Shown piece by piece: positions 15,934-26,900 of a stretch of 64,000 bases of DNA. The position numbers and the translations under genes were made by a program. The stretch is from Lentzea nigeriaca (GTDB taxonomy: Bacteria; Actinomycetota; Actinomycetes; Mycobacteriales; Pseudonocardiaceae), in NCBI RefSeq assembly GCF_016907955.1, contig NZ_JAFBCX010000018.1:1-64000 (forward strand). Reading direction: 5' to 3'. The notes under the pieces are model-generated. The model made no database searches. It was not told where the DNA came from and saw only the letters and a program-made list of their open reading frames with translations. Within the stretch, counting starts at the first letter, position 1; each line of letters opens with the position of its first letter.

Positions 15934-18900
15934 ACTTCGCACACGTGCTGTGGGAGCGCGCACAGGCCACACCCTCGCGGAAGGCCTTGACGTTCGACGA
16001 CGTCGCGCTCGACTACGGCGGGTTGCACCAGCGGGCGGCGGTCGTGGCCGCGCGACTGGCCGAGGTCACGCGGCCCGGTGATCGGGCGGTGCTGTTGCTG
16101 CCGCCCGGCCTGGAGTACGTGGCGGCGTTCTTCGGCTGCCTGTACGCCGGGGTGATCGCGGTGCCGACCTACCCGCCGCTCGACGAACGGCAGATCCCGC
16201 GCCTGGTGTCCGTGCTGCGCGACGCCCGTCCCGCCGCGGTGCTCACGCTGCCCGCGCTGGCTGACTCGGCACGGGAAAGCCTGGCCCGCCAAGGGTTCGC
16301 CGAGCCCGTCGTGTGGCTGTCGGCGGAGGCCGGGCACGGTGAGGACGAGATCACCGCTGTGGCCGACGGTGAGGTCGCGTTCCTGCAGTACACCTCGGGG
16401 TCGACCAGCACGCCCAAGGGAACGGTGGTCACGCACGACAACCTGCTGCACAACTCCACGGCGATCCAGACCCTGTTCGGCACCACCGAGAACAGCGTCG
16501 GCGTGATCTGGCTTCCGCCGTACCACGACATGGGGCTGATCGGCGGAATCCTGCAGCCGATCCACGGCGGGTTCCCGGTCCACCTGATGTCCCCGCTGGA
16601 CTTCCTGGCCGACCCGCGAAAGTGGCTGGCGGCGATCAGCGAGCACGGCGGCACGGCCAGCGGTGGCCCGAACTTCGCGTTCGACCTGTGCGTGCGCAAG
16701 ATCGCGCCGGAGCAGCGCGCGGGGCTGGACCTGTCGAGCTGGGAGGTCGCGTTCTGCGGTGCCGAGCCGATCCGGCCGGCGGCGCTGGAGCGGTTCACCG
16801 AGGCGTTCGAGCCGCACGGGTTCCGGCGCGAGGCGTTCTACCCCTGCTACGGCCTGGCGGAGAGCACCTTGATCGCCACGGGCGGGGTGCGGCTGACCGG
16901 GTACCGCACGCGGGACGGCGTCGTGTCGTGCGGCACGCCGATCGCCGGTCATTCGCTGGAAATCCGCTCTGCCGAAGGGGAACTGCTGCCCGACGGCGAG
17001 GTCGGCGAGATCTGGCTGCGCGGGCCGAGCGTGGCGCGCGGGTACTGGGGTGACGAGGCGTTGTCCGCCGCGACGTTCACCCCTGACGGCCTGCGCACCG
17101 GCGACCTCGGCTCCCTCGTCGACGGTGAGCTGTACGTCTCCGGACGGCTCAAGGACGTCGTGATCGTGCGTGGCCGCAACCTGTTCGCCGAGGACGTCGA
17201 GCACGCGCTCGCCGGCTGTCACGCCGCGATCCGGCCGGGGGCGGTGGCCGCGTTCGAGGTCGACGGCGAACTCGCTGTCCTCGCCGAACTGGTCGGGTCC
17301 GCCGACGGGGTGGCGGCTGCCGTCCAGTCGACGTTGATCGCCACGTTCGGGGTGCGTGCCGAGCCCGTCCTGCTCGTGGCGCGCGGCACGATTCCCAAGA
17401 CGCCGAGCGGCAAGATCCGGCGGGCCGAATGCGCGCGGATGCATCGTGACGGCGAACTGTCGTTCCTCGCTCCGGCCGCGTCCACCGTGGACTCTGATGC
17501 TGATCCGCGTGCGGCGCGGATCGCCGAGCTGGCGACGGCCGTGCTGGAGACTTCGGTGGCTGTCGACGCCTCGTTGACCGCGGCTGGCCTCGACTCGTTG
17601 CGTGCGGTCGAGCTGCGCCAAGCGGTGCAGCGCGAACTGGGGGTGGAGCTGCCACTCGCGGACCTGCTCGGCGGGGCGAGCGCGCGACGGCTGGCCGAGG
17701 CCGCCGTGGCAGCCCGGCCGGTCGAGGCAGAGTCCTCCGACGGGAGCCTGCTCAGCGACGGCGAACGCGGGCTGTGGCTCGCCACGAGACTCTCCGGCGA
17801 CCCCGACCACTACGTGCTGGCGATCGGGCTGGAGGTCTCCGGCGGGATCGACGCGGAGATCGCCACGCACACGATCGACTTCCTCGCCGAACGGCATCCC
17901 GCGCTGCGCACCTACTTCCCGGACGTGGCCGGTGTCCCGCGCCGCGAGCCGTGCCCGAAACCGCTGGCACTGCGCGTGGTGGACACGGCGCCGGACGAGT
18001 TCGACGCGGTGGTGGCCCGGCACGCGGCCGAGGGCATCGACCCCGCGGGCGGGTCGCTGTGGCGGGCGGCGCTGATCCGTGCTGCCGGACGCGACGACAC
18101 GCTTGTGCTGTGCGCGCACCACATGGCGTGCGACGTGTGGTCTCTGGACGTGCTGGCACGGGAGTTCGGCGAGGCCTATCGCTCACTCGCCGCAGGCATC
18201 ACTCCACAATGGACCGAACCTGGTGACCCGGCACGTTGTGCGGCCAGGCAGGAGGCGCTGCTCAGCGGGGACCGCGGACGTGAGCTCGCCGAGTTCTGGC
18301 GTTCCGAGCTGGCCGAGCTGCCGCCGTCCGCCGCACTGCCGCAGGCCCGTCCGCACCGGCGGGTGGCCGCCCCGACCGGACGGCACCGGATGCGGCTGTC
18401 CCCGGAGGTGCTGGCCGCCGTGCGCGCAGTGGCCGCGCAGGCTGACGCGACGCCATACTCCGTGCTGGCCACCAGCTTCGCGTGGACGTTGCACCGCTAT
18501 ACCTCCGAACACCGGTTCGTGCTCGGTGTTCCCGCGCCTGGGAGGCTCGACCCGGAGTCCGCCTCCGCGGTCGGCTACTTCGTCAACCCGCTGCCGCTGG
18601 TGTGCGAGATCGACTCCGAGGCGGACTTCACCGCACACCTGGCGGCGTTCAGCCGCCGTGTCGCTGCGGTGCAGGCTCATCAGGAGTACCCGTACCAGCG
18701 GATCGTGGAGAACTTCGTGCCGGCCGAACGCGGGTCGGACCTGATCCGCGTGCTGTTGCTGCAACAGCAGACTCCTGGCGGGCACGCGCTGTCGTTGCTG
18801 GCCGACGAAGGTGATCTCGGCGGACTCACGGCACGAACCCGGTTCGTCACCCAGCGGACCGCGCCGTTCGAGCTGACCGTGGAGATCGTCGCGACGGCCA

Positions 18901-20903
18901 CCGGGCTGACCTGCTCGCTGACCTACGACAGCGAAGCGCTGCGCGGGTCCGAGGTGGCCGCGTTCGCCGGGCACTGGGCGAACGTCCTCGACGCCGTGGT
19001 GACCACTCCTTCGCTGCGTCCGCACGAGGTCGCGATGCTCACCGCCGCCGAACGGCAGGCCGCGCTGGAGCTCAATGCCGGCTCACCGGTCAGTGGGATG
19101 TCGATTCCGGAGGCGGTGCTCGCGATGTGCGCGGAACACCCTTCGGAGATCGCCGTCGAGGACGAGGAAGGCTCGCTGACCTACGCCGAACTGGCGGCAC
19201 GTTCCGCCGGGCTCGCCCTGGCTTTGGGCGAGGTGCCTGCGGAAGCACCGATCGCCGTGCTGCTGCCTCGCGGACGCGACCTCGTCGTGGCGATGCTGGC
19301 CGCCCAGCGCATCGGCTCGCCGTACCTGCCGCTGGACGTCGACCACCCGGATGCCCGGTTGTCCGCGATCCTGGCCGACGCCGGCCCTCCGGTTCTGGTG
19401 ACGAACGCCGAACTGGCCCGTGACCGCGCGTCGTTGCTGCGCGGCCGGGTGGTGCTCGTCGAGGACGTTCCGGCGGACGCCGAGGCGCCCGCGGGTCCCA
19501 CGCACCCGGACCGGTTGGCGCACCTCATCTACACGTCCGGCTCGACCGGCACGCCCAAGGGTGTCGCATGTGGACACAGAGGTGTGCTCAACCTGGTCGC
19601 CGACTACCGCGCCCGCGTGCCGCTCGGCCCCGGCGACGCGTGCGGCTGGTGGACGAGCCCCGGCTTCGACGTCTCGGTGCACGAGGTCTTCACCGCGCTG
19701 ACGGCGGGTGCGACGGTGCACATCTGCCCGGCCGGCATCCGCAACGACGCCGACGCCGTGATGCGTTGGCTGGCCGACCGCCGGATCGTGAGTGCGTATC
19801 TGCCACCGCACCTCCTACCCGCCGCGGCCGACTGGCTGGCCACGCATCCCGTCTCGCTGCGGGCGTTGCTGGTCGGGGTCGAGCCGATCCCGCAACCGTT
19901 GCTGCGCCGGATCGCCTCGTCCGTGCCGTTGGTGATCAACGGTTATGGCCCGACCGAGACCACCGTGTGGGCCACGTTCCACCACCTGGATCCCGAGGGT
20001 TCCGAGGAGGGCATCACGCCGCTCGGGTTCTCGGTGACGAACGGCCCGATCCACCTGCTCGACGCCGCGGGCAACCTCGTGCCGCCCGGCGGGGTGGGCG
20101 AGATCCACATCGGCGGCCTGGGCGTCGCGCGCGGCTACCACGGCCGTCCCGGTCTGACCGCCGAGCGGTTCGTCCCGTCGCCTTTCGTCGCGGGACAACG
20201 GCTCTACCGCACCGGTGACCGCGCCTACCACCGCGCCGACGGGCAGCTCGTGTTCCTCGGCCGGTCCGACTCCCAGGTGAAGGTGCGCGGCATGCGCGTC
20301 GAGCCGCGGGAGGTGGAGGCCGCGCTGGCGGCGCACCCGGACGTGCGGACCGCGCTCGTCATCGCCTCGGGTGCGGCGCCGGACACCAGGCTCGTCGGGT
20401 ACGCCCAGGTCGACGATCTCTCGCTCCCGGCGGATCTGCAGCAGCACCTGCGTTCCCGGCTGCCGGGTCCGATGGTGCCCGACCAGGTGGTGCTGCTGAC
20501 CGAGTGGCCGATGACGGTCAACGGCAAGATCGACAGGACTCGCCTGCCCCACCCGGTGACCGCCGAGTACGAGCCGCCGTCCGGCGAGATCGAGTCGGTT
20601 CTCGCGTCGATCTTCGCGGAACTGCTGGCCCAGCCACGTGTGGGCCGCACCGACAACTTCTTCCACCTGGGCGGGCACTCGTTGCTCGCGGCACGGGTGT
20701 CGGCCGAGGTGGCTTCCCGCCTGGACCTGGCGGTGGAGCTCCGGCACGTCCTCGAGCACCCGACGGTCGCGGCGCTCGGCGCCGTGCTGGCCGGGCAGAC
20801 CGCCGCGGCACCGACCGGCATCGACCTGAGCGAGGTGCTGCTGAGCCACGTGGCGGCGCTGCCGGTGGAGGCACTGGAGCAGCTGGAGGGTGATCGGCCG
20901 TGA
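15930..20903 (+). CDS. Lipid-initiating NRPS: FAAL-T-C-A-T
   Basis: A 1657-residue synthetase. A fatty acyl-AMP ligase (about 1-535; QYTSGSTSTPKGTVVTH, LPPYHDMGLIGG, CYGLAESTL) activates a fatty acid and loads it on a carrier (GLDSLRAVEL, serine near 555). The condensation domain (about 595-1020) has HHMACDVWS near residue 730, with valine where glycine is usual. The adenylation domain (about 1045-1510; IYTSGSTGTPKG, NGYGPTETTVW, YRTGDRAYHR) has hand-aligned specificity residues D-V-H-Y-L-G-G-V-W, not assignable. The second carrier (FHLGGHSLLA, serine near 1584) ends the protein. It therefore starts an N-acylated peptide chain. ATG and GTG overlaps join it to both neighbours. Confidence 0.93.
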   Translation: MNFAHVLWERAQATPSRKALTFDDVALDYGGLHQRAAVVAARLAEVTRPGDRAVLLLPPGLEYVAAFFGCLYAGVIAVPTYPPLDERQIPRLVSVLRDARPAAVLTLPALADSARESLARQGFAEPVVWLSAEAGHGEDEITAVADGEVAFLQYTSGSTSTPKGTVVTHDNLLHNSTAIQTLFGTTENSVGVIWLPPYHDMGLIGGILQPIHGGFPVHLMSPLDFLADPRKWLAAISEHGGTASGGPNFAFDLCVRKIAPEQRAGLDLSSWEVAFCGAEPIRPAALERFTEAFEPHGFRREAFYPCYGLAESTLIATGGVRLTGYRTRDGVVSCGTPIAGHSLEIRSAEGELLPDGEVGEIWLRGPSVARGYWGDEALSAATFTPDGLRTGDLGSLVDGELYVSGRLKDVVIVRGRNLFAEDVEHALAGCHAAIRPGAVAAFEVDGELAVLAELVGSADGVAAAVQSTLIATFGVRAEPVLLVARGTIPKTPSGKIRRAECARMHRDGELSFLAPAASTVDSDADPRAARIAELATAVLETSVAVDASLTAAGLDSLRAVELRQAVQRELGVELPLADLLGGASARRLAEAAVAARPVEAESSDGSLLSDGERGLWLATRLSGDPDHYVLAIGLEVSGGIDAEIATHTIDFLAERHPALRTYFPDVAGVPRREPCPKPLALRVVDTAPDEFDAVVARHAAEGIDPAGGSLWRAALIRAAGRDDTLVLCAHHMACDVWSLDVLAREFGEAYRSLAAGITPQWTEPGDPARCAARQEALLSGDRGRELAEFWRSELAELPPSAALPQARPHRRVAAPTGRHRMRLSPEVLAAVRAVAAQADATPYSVLATSFAWTLHRYTSEHRFVLGVPAPGRLDPESASAVGYFVNPLPLVCEIDSEADFTAHLAAFSRRVAAVQAHQEYPYQRIVENFVPAERGSDLIRVLLLQQQTPGGHALSLLADEGDLGGLTARTRFVTQRTAPFELTVEIVATATGLTCSLTYDSEALRGSEVAAFAGHWANVLDAVVTTPSLRPHEVAMLTAAERQAALELNAGSPVSGMSIPEAVLAMCAEHPSEIAVEDEEGSLTYAELAARSAGLALALGEVPAEAPIAVLLPRGRDLVVAMLAAQRIGSPYLPLDVDHPDARLSAILADAGPPVLVTNAELARDRASLLRGRVVLVEDVPADAEAPAGPTHPDRLAHLIYTSGSTGTPKGVACGHRGVLNLVADYRARVPLGPGDACGWWTSPGFDVSVHEVFTALTAGATVHICPAGIRNDADAVMRWLADRRIVSAYLPPHLLPAAADWLATHPVSLRALLVGVEPIPQPLLRRIASSVPLVINGYGPTETTVWATFHHLDPEGSEEGITPLGFSVTNGPIHLLDAAGNLVPPGGVGEIHIGGLGVARGYHGRPGLTAERFVPSPFVAGQRLYRTGDRAYHRADGQLVFLGRSDSQVKVRGMRVEPREVEAALAAHPDVRTALVIASGAAPDTRLVGYAQVDDLSLPADLQQHLRSRLPGPMVPDQVVLLTEWPMTVNGKIDRTRLPHPVTAEYEPPSGEIESVLASIFAELLAQPRVGRTDNFFHLGGHSLLAARVSAEVASRLDLAVELRHVLEHPTVAALGAVLAGQTAAAPTGIDLSEVLLSHVAALPVEALEQLEGDRP

Positions 20904-23900
20904 CCACGACCCTGACCGAGGCCCAGCGCGCGCTGCTGGCCCGCATGAGCGCTCCGCCCGGCGAGCGCGAGGGGCTCTTCCCGGTGACGGCGGCCCAGCG
21001 CGGTCTGTGGCTGCACGACCAGGTTCACCCCGGCGACAACGCCTACCACATGCCCGCGTTGTTGCGGCTGCACGGCGAGCTCGACGTCGCTCTCCTGGAG
21101 CGCCGGTTGCAGGACCTGGTGGATCGGCACGAGTCGTTGCGCACGACGTTCGTCGCGGTCGACGGCCAGCCGCTGCAACGGGTCGTCGCCTCACGGCAAC
21201 ACCCTCTGTCCGTTGTGGACGCCGCGTCGCTCGACGAGGCGCTCGCTTCCGCGCGATCTCTCGCGATGGAGCCGTTCTCGCTGCGGTCCGGTCCGTTGTT
21301 CCGGTCCGTGTTGTGGCGGTTGAGCCCTGTCGACCACCTGCTGCTGCTCGTGGTGCACCACATCGTGGCAGACGGCGTGGCGGTGTCGGTGCTGTTCGCC
21401 GAACTCGCGGGTGCGCCAGCCGCGTCGGCGTCGCACCCGGTCGACCTGGCGCTGCGTGAGGTCGCGGCCGGTTCTGACGACGGCTACTGGACAGCGTCGC
21501 TGGAGGACTGGACACCCGCGCTGCTGCCGTTGATCGCGGGCTCAGCGGGCTGCCGGACTTCGCACCACGACGCTCCGGACGTGGCTGTGCTCGCGCGGGA
21601 GACCACCGAGTACACGGTGTGGCTGGCGGCTCTGGCCGCCGCGTGGGGACGGCTGACCGGCCGGACCGACGTGGTGATCGGCATGCCGTTCGCCGGTCGC
21701 GGCACACCGGACACCCAGCACACCGTCGGCTTCCTGGTGATGACGCTGCCCGTGCGGCTGCGCTGGGACGGTGCCACCACGTTCCACGAGCTGGTGGAGA
21801 TCGCGGGAGCGGCGATCCGTTCGGCGGTGGGGCATGCCGCGGTGGTGCAGCGGCCGCGTCTTTTCGACGTCCTGCTGACGATCACCCCGGATCTGCCCGT
21901 GGACTTGCTGGCCGGCGCCCGTGCCTCGACGGTGCCGGTGGAGGCGCGGTCGGCGAAGTTCCCGCTCACGGTGGACGTGAACTCCGAGGGGCTGACCTGT
22001 GTTCACGACACCGCTGTCCTGGACACCGACATCGTCGCCGGTGTCGTGACGGCGATGCGCGCGGTGATCGCGGCGCCGTCACGGCCGGTGGAGGACGTCC
22101 CGCTCGCGCGGTTCACTCCTCGTTGGCCTGGTGTGCTGGCGCCTCGCGATGAGCTGACGCGTCGTGCGGACCGGTTGGCGCGCACGATCCGCAGCCACTG
22201 CGACGACGTGACGCTGGCGAGCCGCCCGGTCGCGGTGTTCGCCTCGGCGGGACCCGATCTCGCGATGGCGTGCCTGGCTGTCGTGCGGGCGGGCGGACAT
22301 CACCTCGTGCTGAACCCCGACGACCCGGCCGACCGGATCTGGACGGCGGTGGCCGAGCACGACCCGTGCCTGGTGGTCACGGCGGGGTCGGCGTCGATGG
22401 TCGGGTTCTCCGGGGTGCCTCGGATCAGCGCCGACAGCACGGCCGACCCCGGTGGGGAGTTGCCGGTGCCGCACCCGAGTCTGCCCGCGGCGGTGCTGCC
22501 GCCGGGGGTCGTGGTGAGTCAGGGTGATCTCGCGCGGTTGGCCGCGGGCCCGCCCGCCGGAGGCTTCGCGCCGGTCGGTTCCGCGGAGGCCGTGATCGAG
22601 CTGTGGCGCACCCTGTTGGTGGACGAGGAAACCCGGCGCGACCAGCGGCCGGTGCGGCACGACGATGGCGCCGTGGTGATCGGCGACCGGCCGTGGTGGC
22701 ACGACGGCGACACCGCCGTCCTCGACTCCCGGCTCCGCCCGCAGCCTCCGGGCTGGCCCGGTGAGCTGTGCGTGGCCCTGGACGGCATCGGCTTCGCCGA
22801 CCTGCCGCGCCTCACCGCCGAACGGCTCGTGCCGGGCGACCACACCCGTTTGTTGCGCACAGGCCTGCACGCCGTTGTCCGCACCGACGGCATCGAACTC
22901 GTGTCGCTGGAGCGCTGGCTGTGCGCGCAACCCGACATCACGGACGCGGCGGTCGTGCACCGAGACGACGCCACCGTCGCCTATCTCGTCGGCGCGGCCG
23001 ACCACGAGGACCTGCGTGCCCGCCTCGGCGGACACGCGCCGGACGCGTTCGTCACCCTCGACGTCATCCCGCGCACCCAGGACGGCGAACCGGACACCGG
23101 CCGACTCACCCCGCCGCCCGACCGCGAACCGCCCGCCGGCGCGCTGGAGGAGCTGGTCGCCCGGTGCTGGGCGGACGTGCTGGGCGTCGACCAGGCCGCC
23201 ATCGCCAGGACCGACGACTTCTTCGCGCTCGGCGGTCACTCGCTGCTGGCGACCAGGCTGGCCGCGCGCCTGTCGCGTGAGCTCGACCGCGACATCGGTG
23301 TGGCGGCGGTGTTCGGGCATCCGACGGTCGCGGGCACCGCACGGGCCATCGAGCAGCAACAGGATCGCAGTCCGTTGCAGCGCACGGGAAGCGCGGAGTC
23401 GCCGCTGTCGTTCACCCAGCAGCGCCTGTGGTTCACGCAGCAGTACGACCCGGACTCGCCGCGCTTCACGGTTCCGCTGACCGTGCGGCTGGAAGGCGAC
23501 CTCGATCTGACGGCACTGCGCCAGGCGCTCGCGGTCGTGGTCGAGCGGCACGAGCCGTTGCGGTCGCTTGTCGACGACGGAATCCTGCTCGTGTCGGAGA
23601 ATTCTGCTCCCGAACTGTCCGTTGTGGACGCTGTCCCGGAGGGTGCGCTGGGGATCCTCGAAGCAGCCGCGCGCAAGCCGTTCGACCTCACCACCGAACA
23701 CCCGTTGCGCGCGCTCGTCGTGCGGCTGGCGGACACCGAGCACATCCTCCTGCTCACGGTCCACCACATCGCCTGCGACGGCTGGTCGGTCGGTGTCCTG
23801 GCCGGCGAGCTGTCCGCCGCGTACGGCGCGATCCGGGAGAACCGGGAGCCCGACCTGCCCGAACTGCCCATCGGCTACGGCGACTTCGCCCGCTGGCAAC

Positions 23901-26900
23901 GCGAACTGCCGCACGACGACCTGCTCCGCCATTGGGAACACCGCCTCGCCGACGCGCCGCTCGTCCTCGACCTGCCCGCCGACAAGCCGCGCCCAGCCGT
24001 GTTCCGCGGGCGGGGCGGCACGGTGCCGATCGGGCTGGAGGTCAGTGGCACCTCCGCCGTGCGCAAGGTCGCGGCCGCCCACGACGTCACGCCGTTCATG
24101 GTGTTGCTGGCGGGGCTCGCGATCGTGTTGCGCCGGTGTGCCGGGCAGGACGACATGGTCATCGGCACGCCGATCGCCGGGCGGGAGCGGCCGGAGGTCG
24201 AGCACCTCATCGGCTGCTTCATCGACGTGGCACCGCTGCGGCTGGACCTGACCGGTGACCCGTCGGTCGGTGAGGTGCTGCGCAGGGTGCGGGACACCTG
24301 CCTGGACGCCTACGCGCACCAGGGCCTGCCGTTCGAACGGCTCGTCGAACACCTGAAGCCGGAACGCGACCTGTCCAGGACGCCGGTGTTCCAGGTGATG
24401 CTCGCGCTGGAGAGCGGACCGGTGCCGACACCGGAGTTCCCCGGCGTGGCGGCCACGCCGATCCGGGTCGACAACGGCACGGCCCAGCACGACCTCACGT
24501 TCTGGTTGCGCGACCAGCCCCACGAGATCGGCGGTCACGTCGAGTTCAACCTCGACGTGTTCTCCGAGTGCGGGGTGGAACGGCTCGTCGAACGCCTCGG
24601 CACCGTGCTCGAACGGCTCGCCGACACCGCCGACGACACTCCGGTGTCCGAAGTGGACGTGATGTCCGACGGTGAACGGCGCTGGCTGCGCAGCCTAGGC
24701 CAGGGTGTCAGCGTGCCCATCAGGCCCGGCACGATGGCCGTAGCGGTCGACCCGCTGGCGGTCGTGGCGGACGACGCCGTCGAGCTGACCGCGAGCCAGG
24801 TTCTCCAGCGTGCCAACGAGATCGCCACCTCGCTCGCGAACAAGGGCGTGCGAAGGGGGGACGTCGTCGGAGTGCTGCTGCCCCGATCCGCGCACGTGGT
24901 GGAGGCGCTGCTGGGCGTGTGGCTGGCGGGCGCGGCCTACCTGCCGCTCGATCCAGCGTTCCCCGAGCAGCGGTTGCGCGCGATGGTGGCCGACTCCCAC
25001 GCGAGGCTCGTCATCCACACGACTGACGACCTGACCGGAGAACAGCACCCGTTGCCAGAGGTCACCGGCGACGATCGGGCGTACGTGATGTACACGTCCG
25101 GTTCGACCGGGCGGCCCAAGGGTGTGCTCGTGCCGCACAGCGCGGTGCTGAACCTTCTCGGTTCCATGACGGAGGCCTGGCAGCTCACACCGGCGGACAC
25201 CGTGGTCGCGGTGACGACCCTGTCGTTCGACATCTCGGTGCTGGAGCTGTTCGGGCCGCTGCTCACGGGCTCGCGGCTGGTGGTGGCGTCGGCGGACCAG
25301 GCGACCGACCCGGTGTTGCTGGCGGATCTGATCACACGGACGAAGGCGACGGTCGTGCAGGCCACGCCGTCCACCTGGCGGATGCTGCTCGACTCCGGCG
25401 CACAGCTGCCCGCGGGACTGCGGGCGTGGTGCGGTGGCGAAGCGCTGCCGGCCGATGTGGCGAAGGCGTTGCTCGAGGCCGGCCTGGTGGTGGGCAACCA
25501 GTACGGCCCGACCGAGACGACGATCTGGTCCACAGTGGACAGCGTCACCGACCCGGACGCGATCGGTCTCGGCCGGCCGATCGCCAACACCGACGTGATG
25601 ATCCTCGACGACGCGTTGCGGCCGGTACCGGTGGGCGTGCTCGGCGAGGTGTGCCTGGGCGGCGCCGGTGTCGCGCACGGCTACCACGGCCGTCCGGGCC
25701 TGACCGCCGAACGGTTCGTCCCGTCGACTTGGGCCGCGGGGCAACGGATGTACCGCACGGGCGACCTCGCCCGGTTCACCCAGGACGGGGTGCTGCGGTT
25801 CGAGGGCAGGCGCGACGCCCAGGTGAAGATCCGCGGGCACCGGATCGAACCCGGCGAGGTCGAGGCACGGCTGGCCGAGCACGACGGTGTGACCGAGGCG
25901 GTCGTGGTCGCGCGGGACGAACGGCTCGTCGCCTACGTCGTCGGACCGGCTTCTGCGGAGGAGCTGCGCGCACACCTTCGGGAGTCCCTGCCCGAGTACA
26001 TGGTTCCGTCCGTGTTCGTCGAGCTGGCGCACGTCCCGCACACGCCCAACGGCAAGGTCGACCGCGCGGCGCTGCCCGATCCGGCCGCGACGACGGCCAC
26101 CGCGCACCACGTCGCCCCACGCACACCGCAGGAACAGACCCTCGCACGGATCTGGGCGGACGTGCTGGACGTGAGCGAGAAGGACATCTCCGTCCTCGAC
26201 TCGTTCTTCGACCTCGGCGGCCACTCGATGCTGGCCACCCGGATGGTGACGAAGCTGGGCCACCGGATCGCGCTGCGCGAGGTCTTCGAGCACCCGACCA
26301 TCGCCGAACTGGCACCACGGCTGGCGGACGAGGCGATCCAGTCGCCGATCGAACCGTCGACGAGGGACGAGTTGTCGTCGGCACAGGAACGACTCTGGTT
26401 CCTGCACCGCCTGGACGGCCCGAACCCCGTCTACAACATGCCTTTCGCGCTGCGGCTGACCGGTGTGCTGGACGTGTCGGCGTTGTCCGCCGCGCTCATC
26501 GACCTCCAGGAACGGCACGACGTGCTGCGCACGGTGTTCGCCGAACGTGGCGGCGTGCCACGGCCGGTCGTGCACGAACCCGCGGACGTCCTGACAGTCC
26601 GCGGCATCACGGAACCCGACCTGAACGCCCAGGTCGTCGCCGCTGCGGCGCACGCGTTCGACCTGACCACCGCCGCACCCTTGCGGGCCTGGTTGTTCCG
26701 GCTCGGCGAGCAGGACCACGTGCTGCTGATCGTGCTGCACCACATCGCGGGTGACGAGTCGTCGATGCGACCGCTCCTCACCGATCTCACCACCGCGTAC
26801 AAGGCCCGCGCGAGTGGAAACGCCCCGGGCTGGACACCGTTGCGGGTGCAGTACGCGGACTACGCGGCTTGGCAACGGCATCAGCGCGACGACTCGCTGC

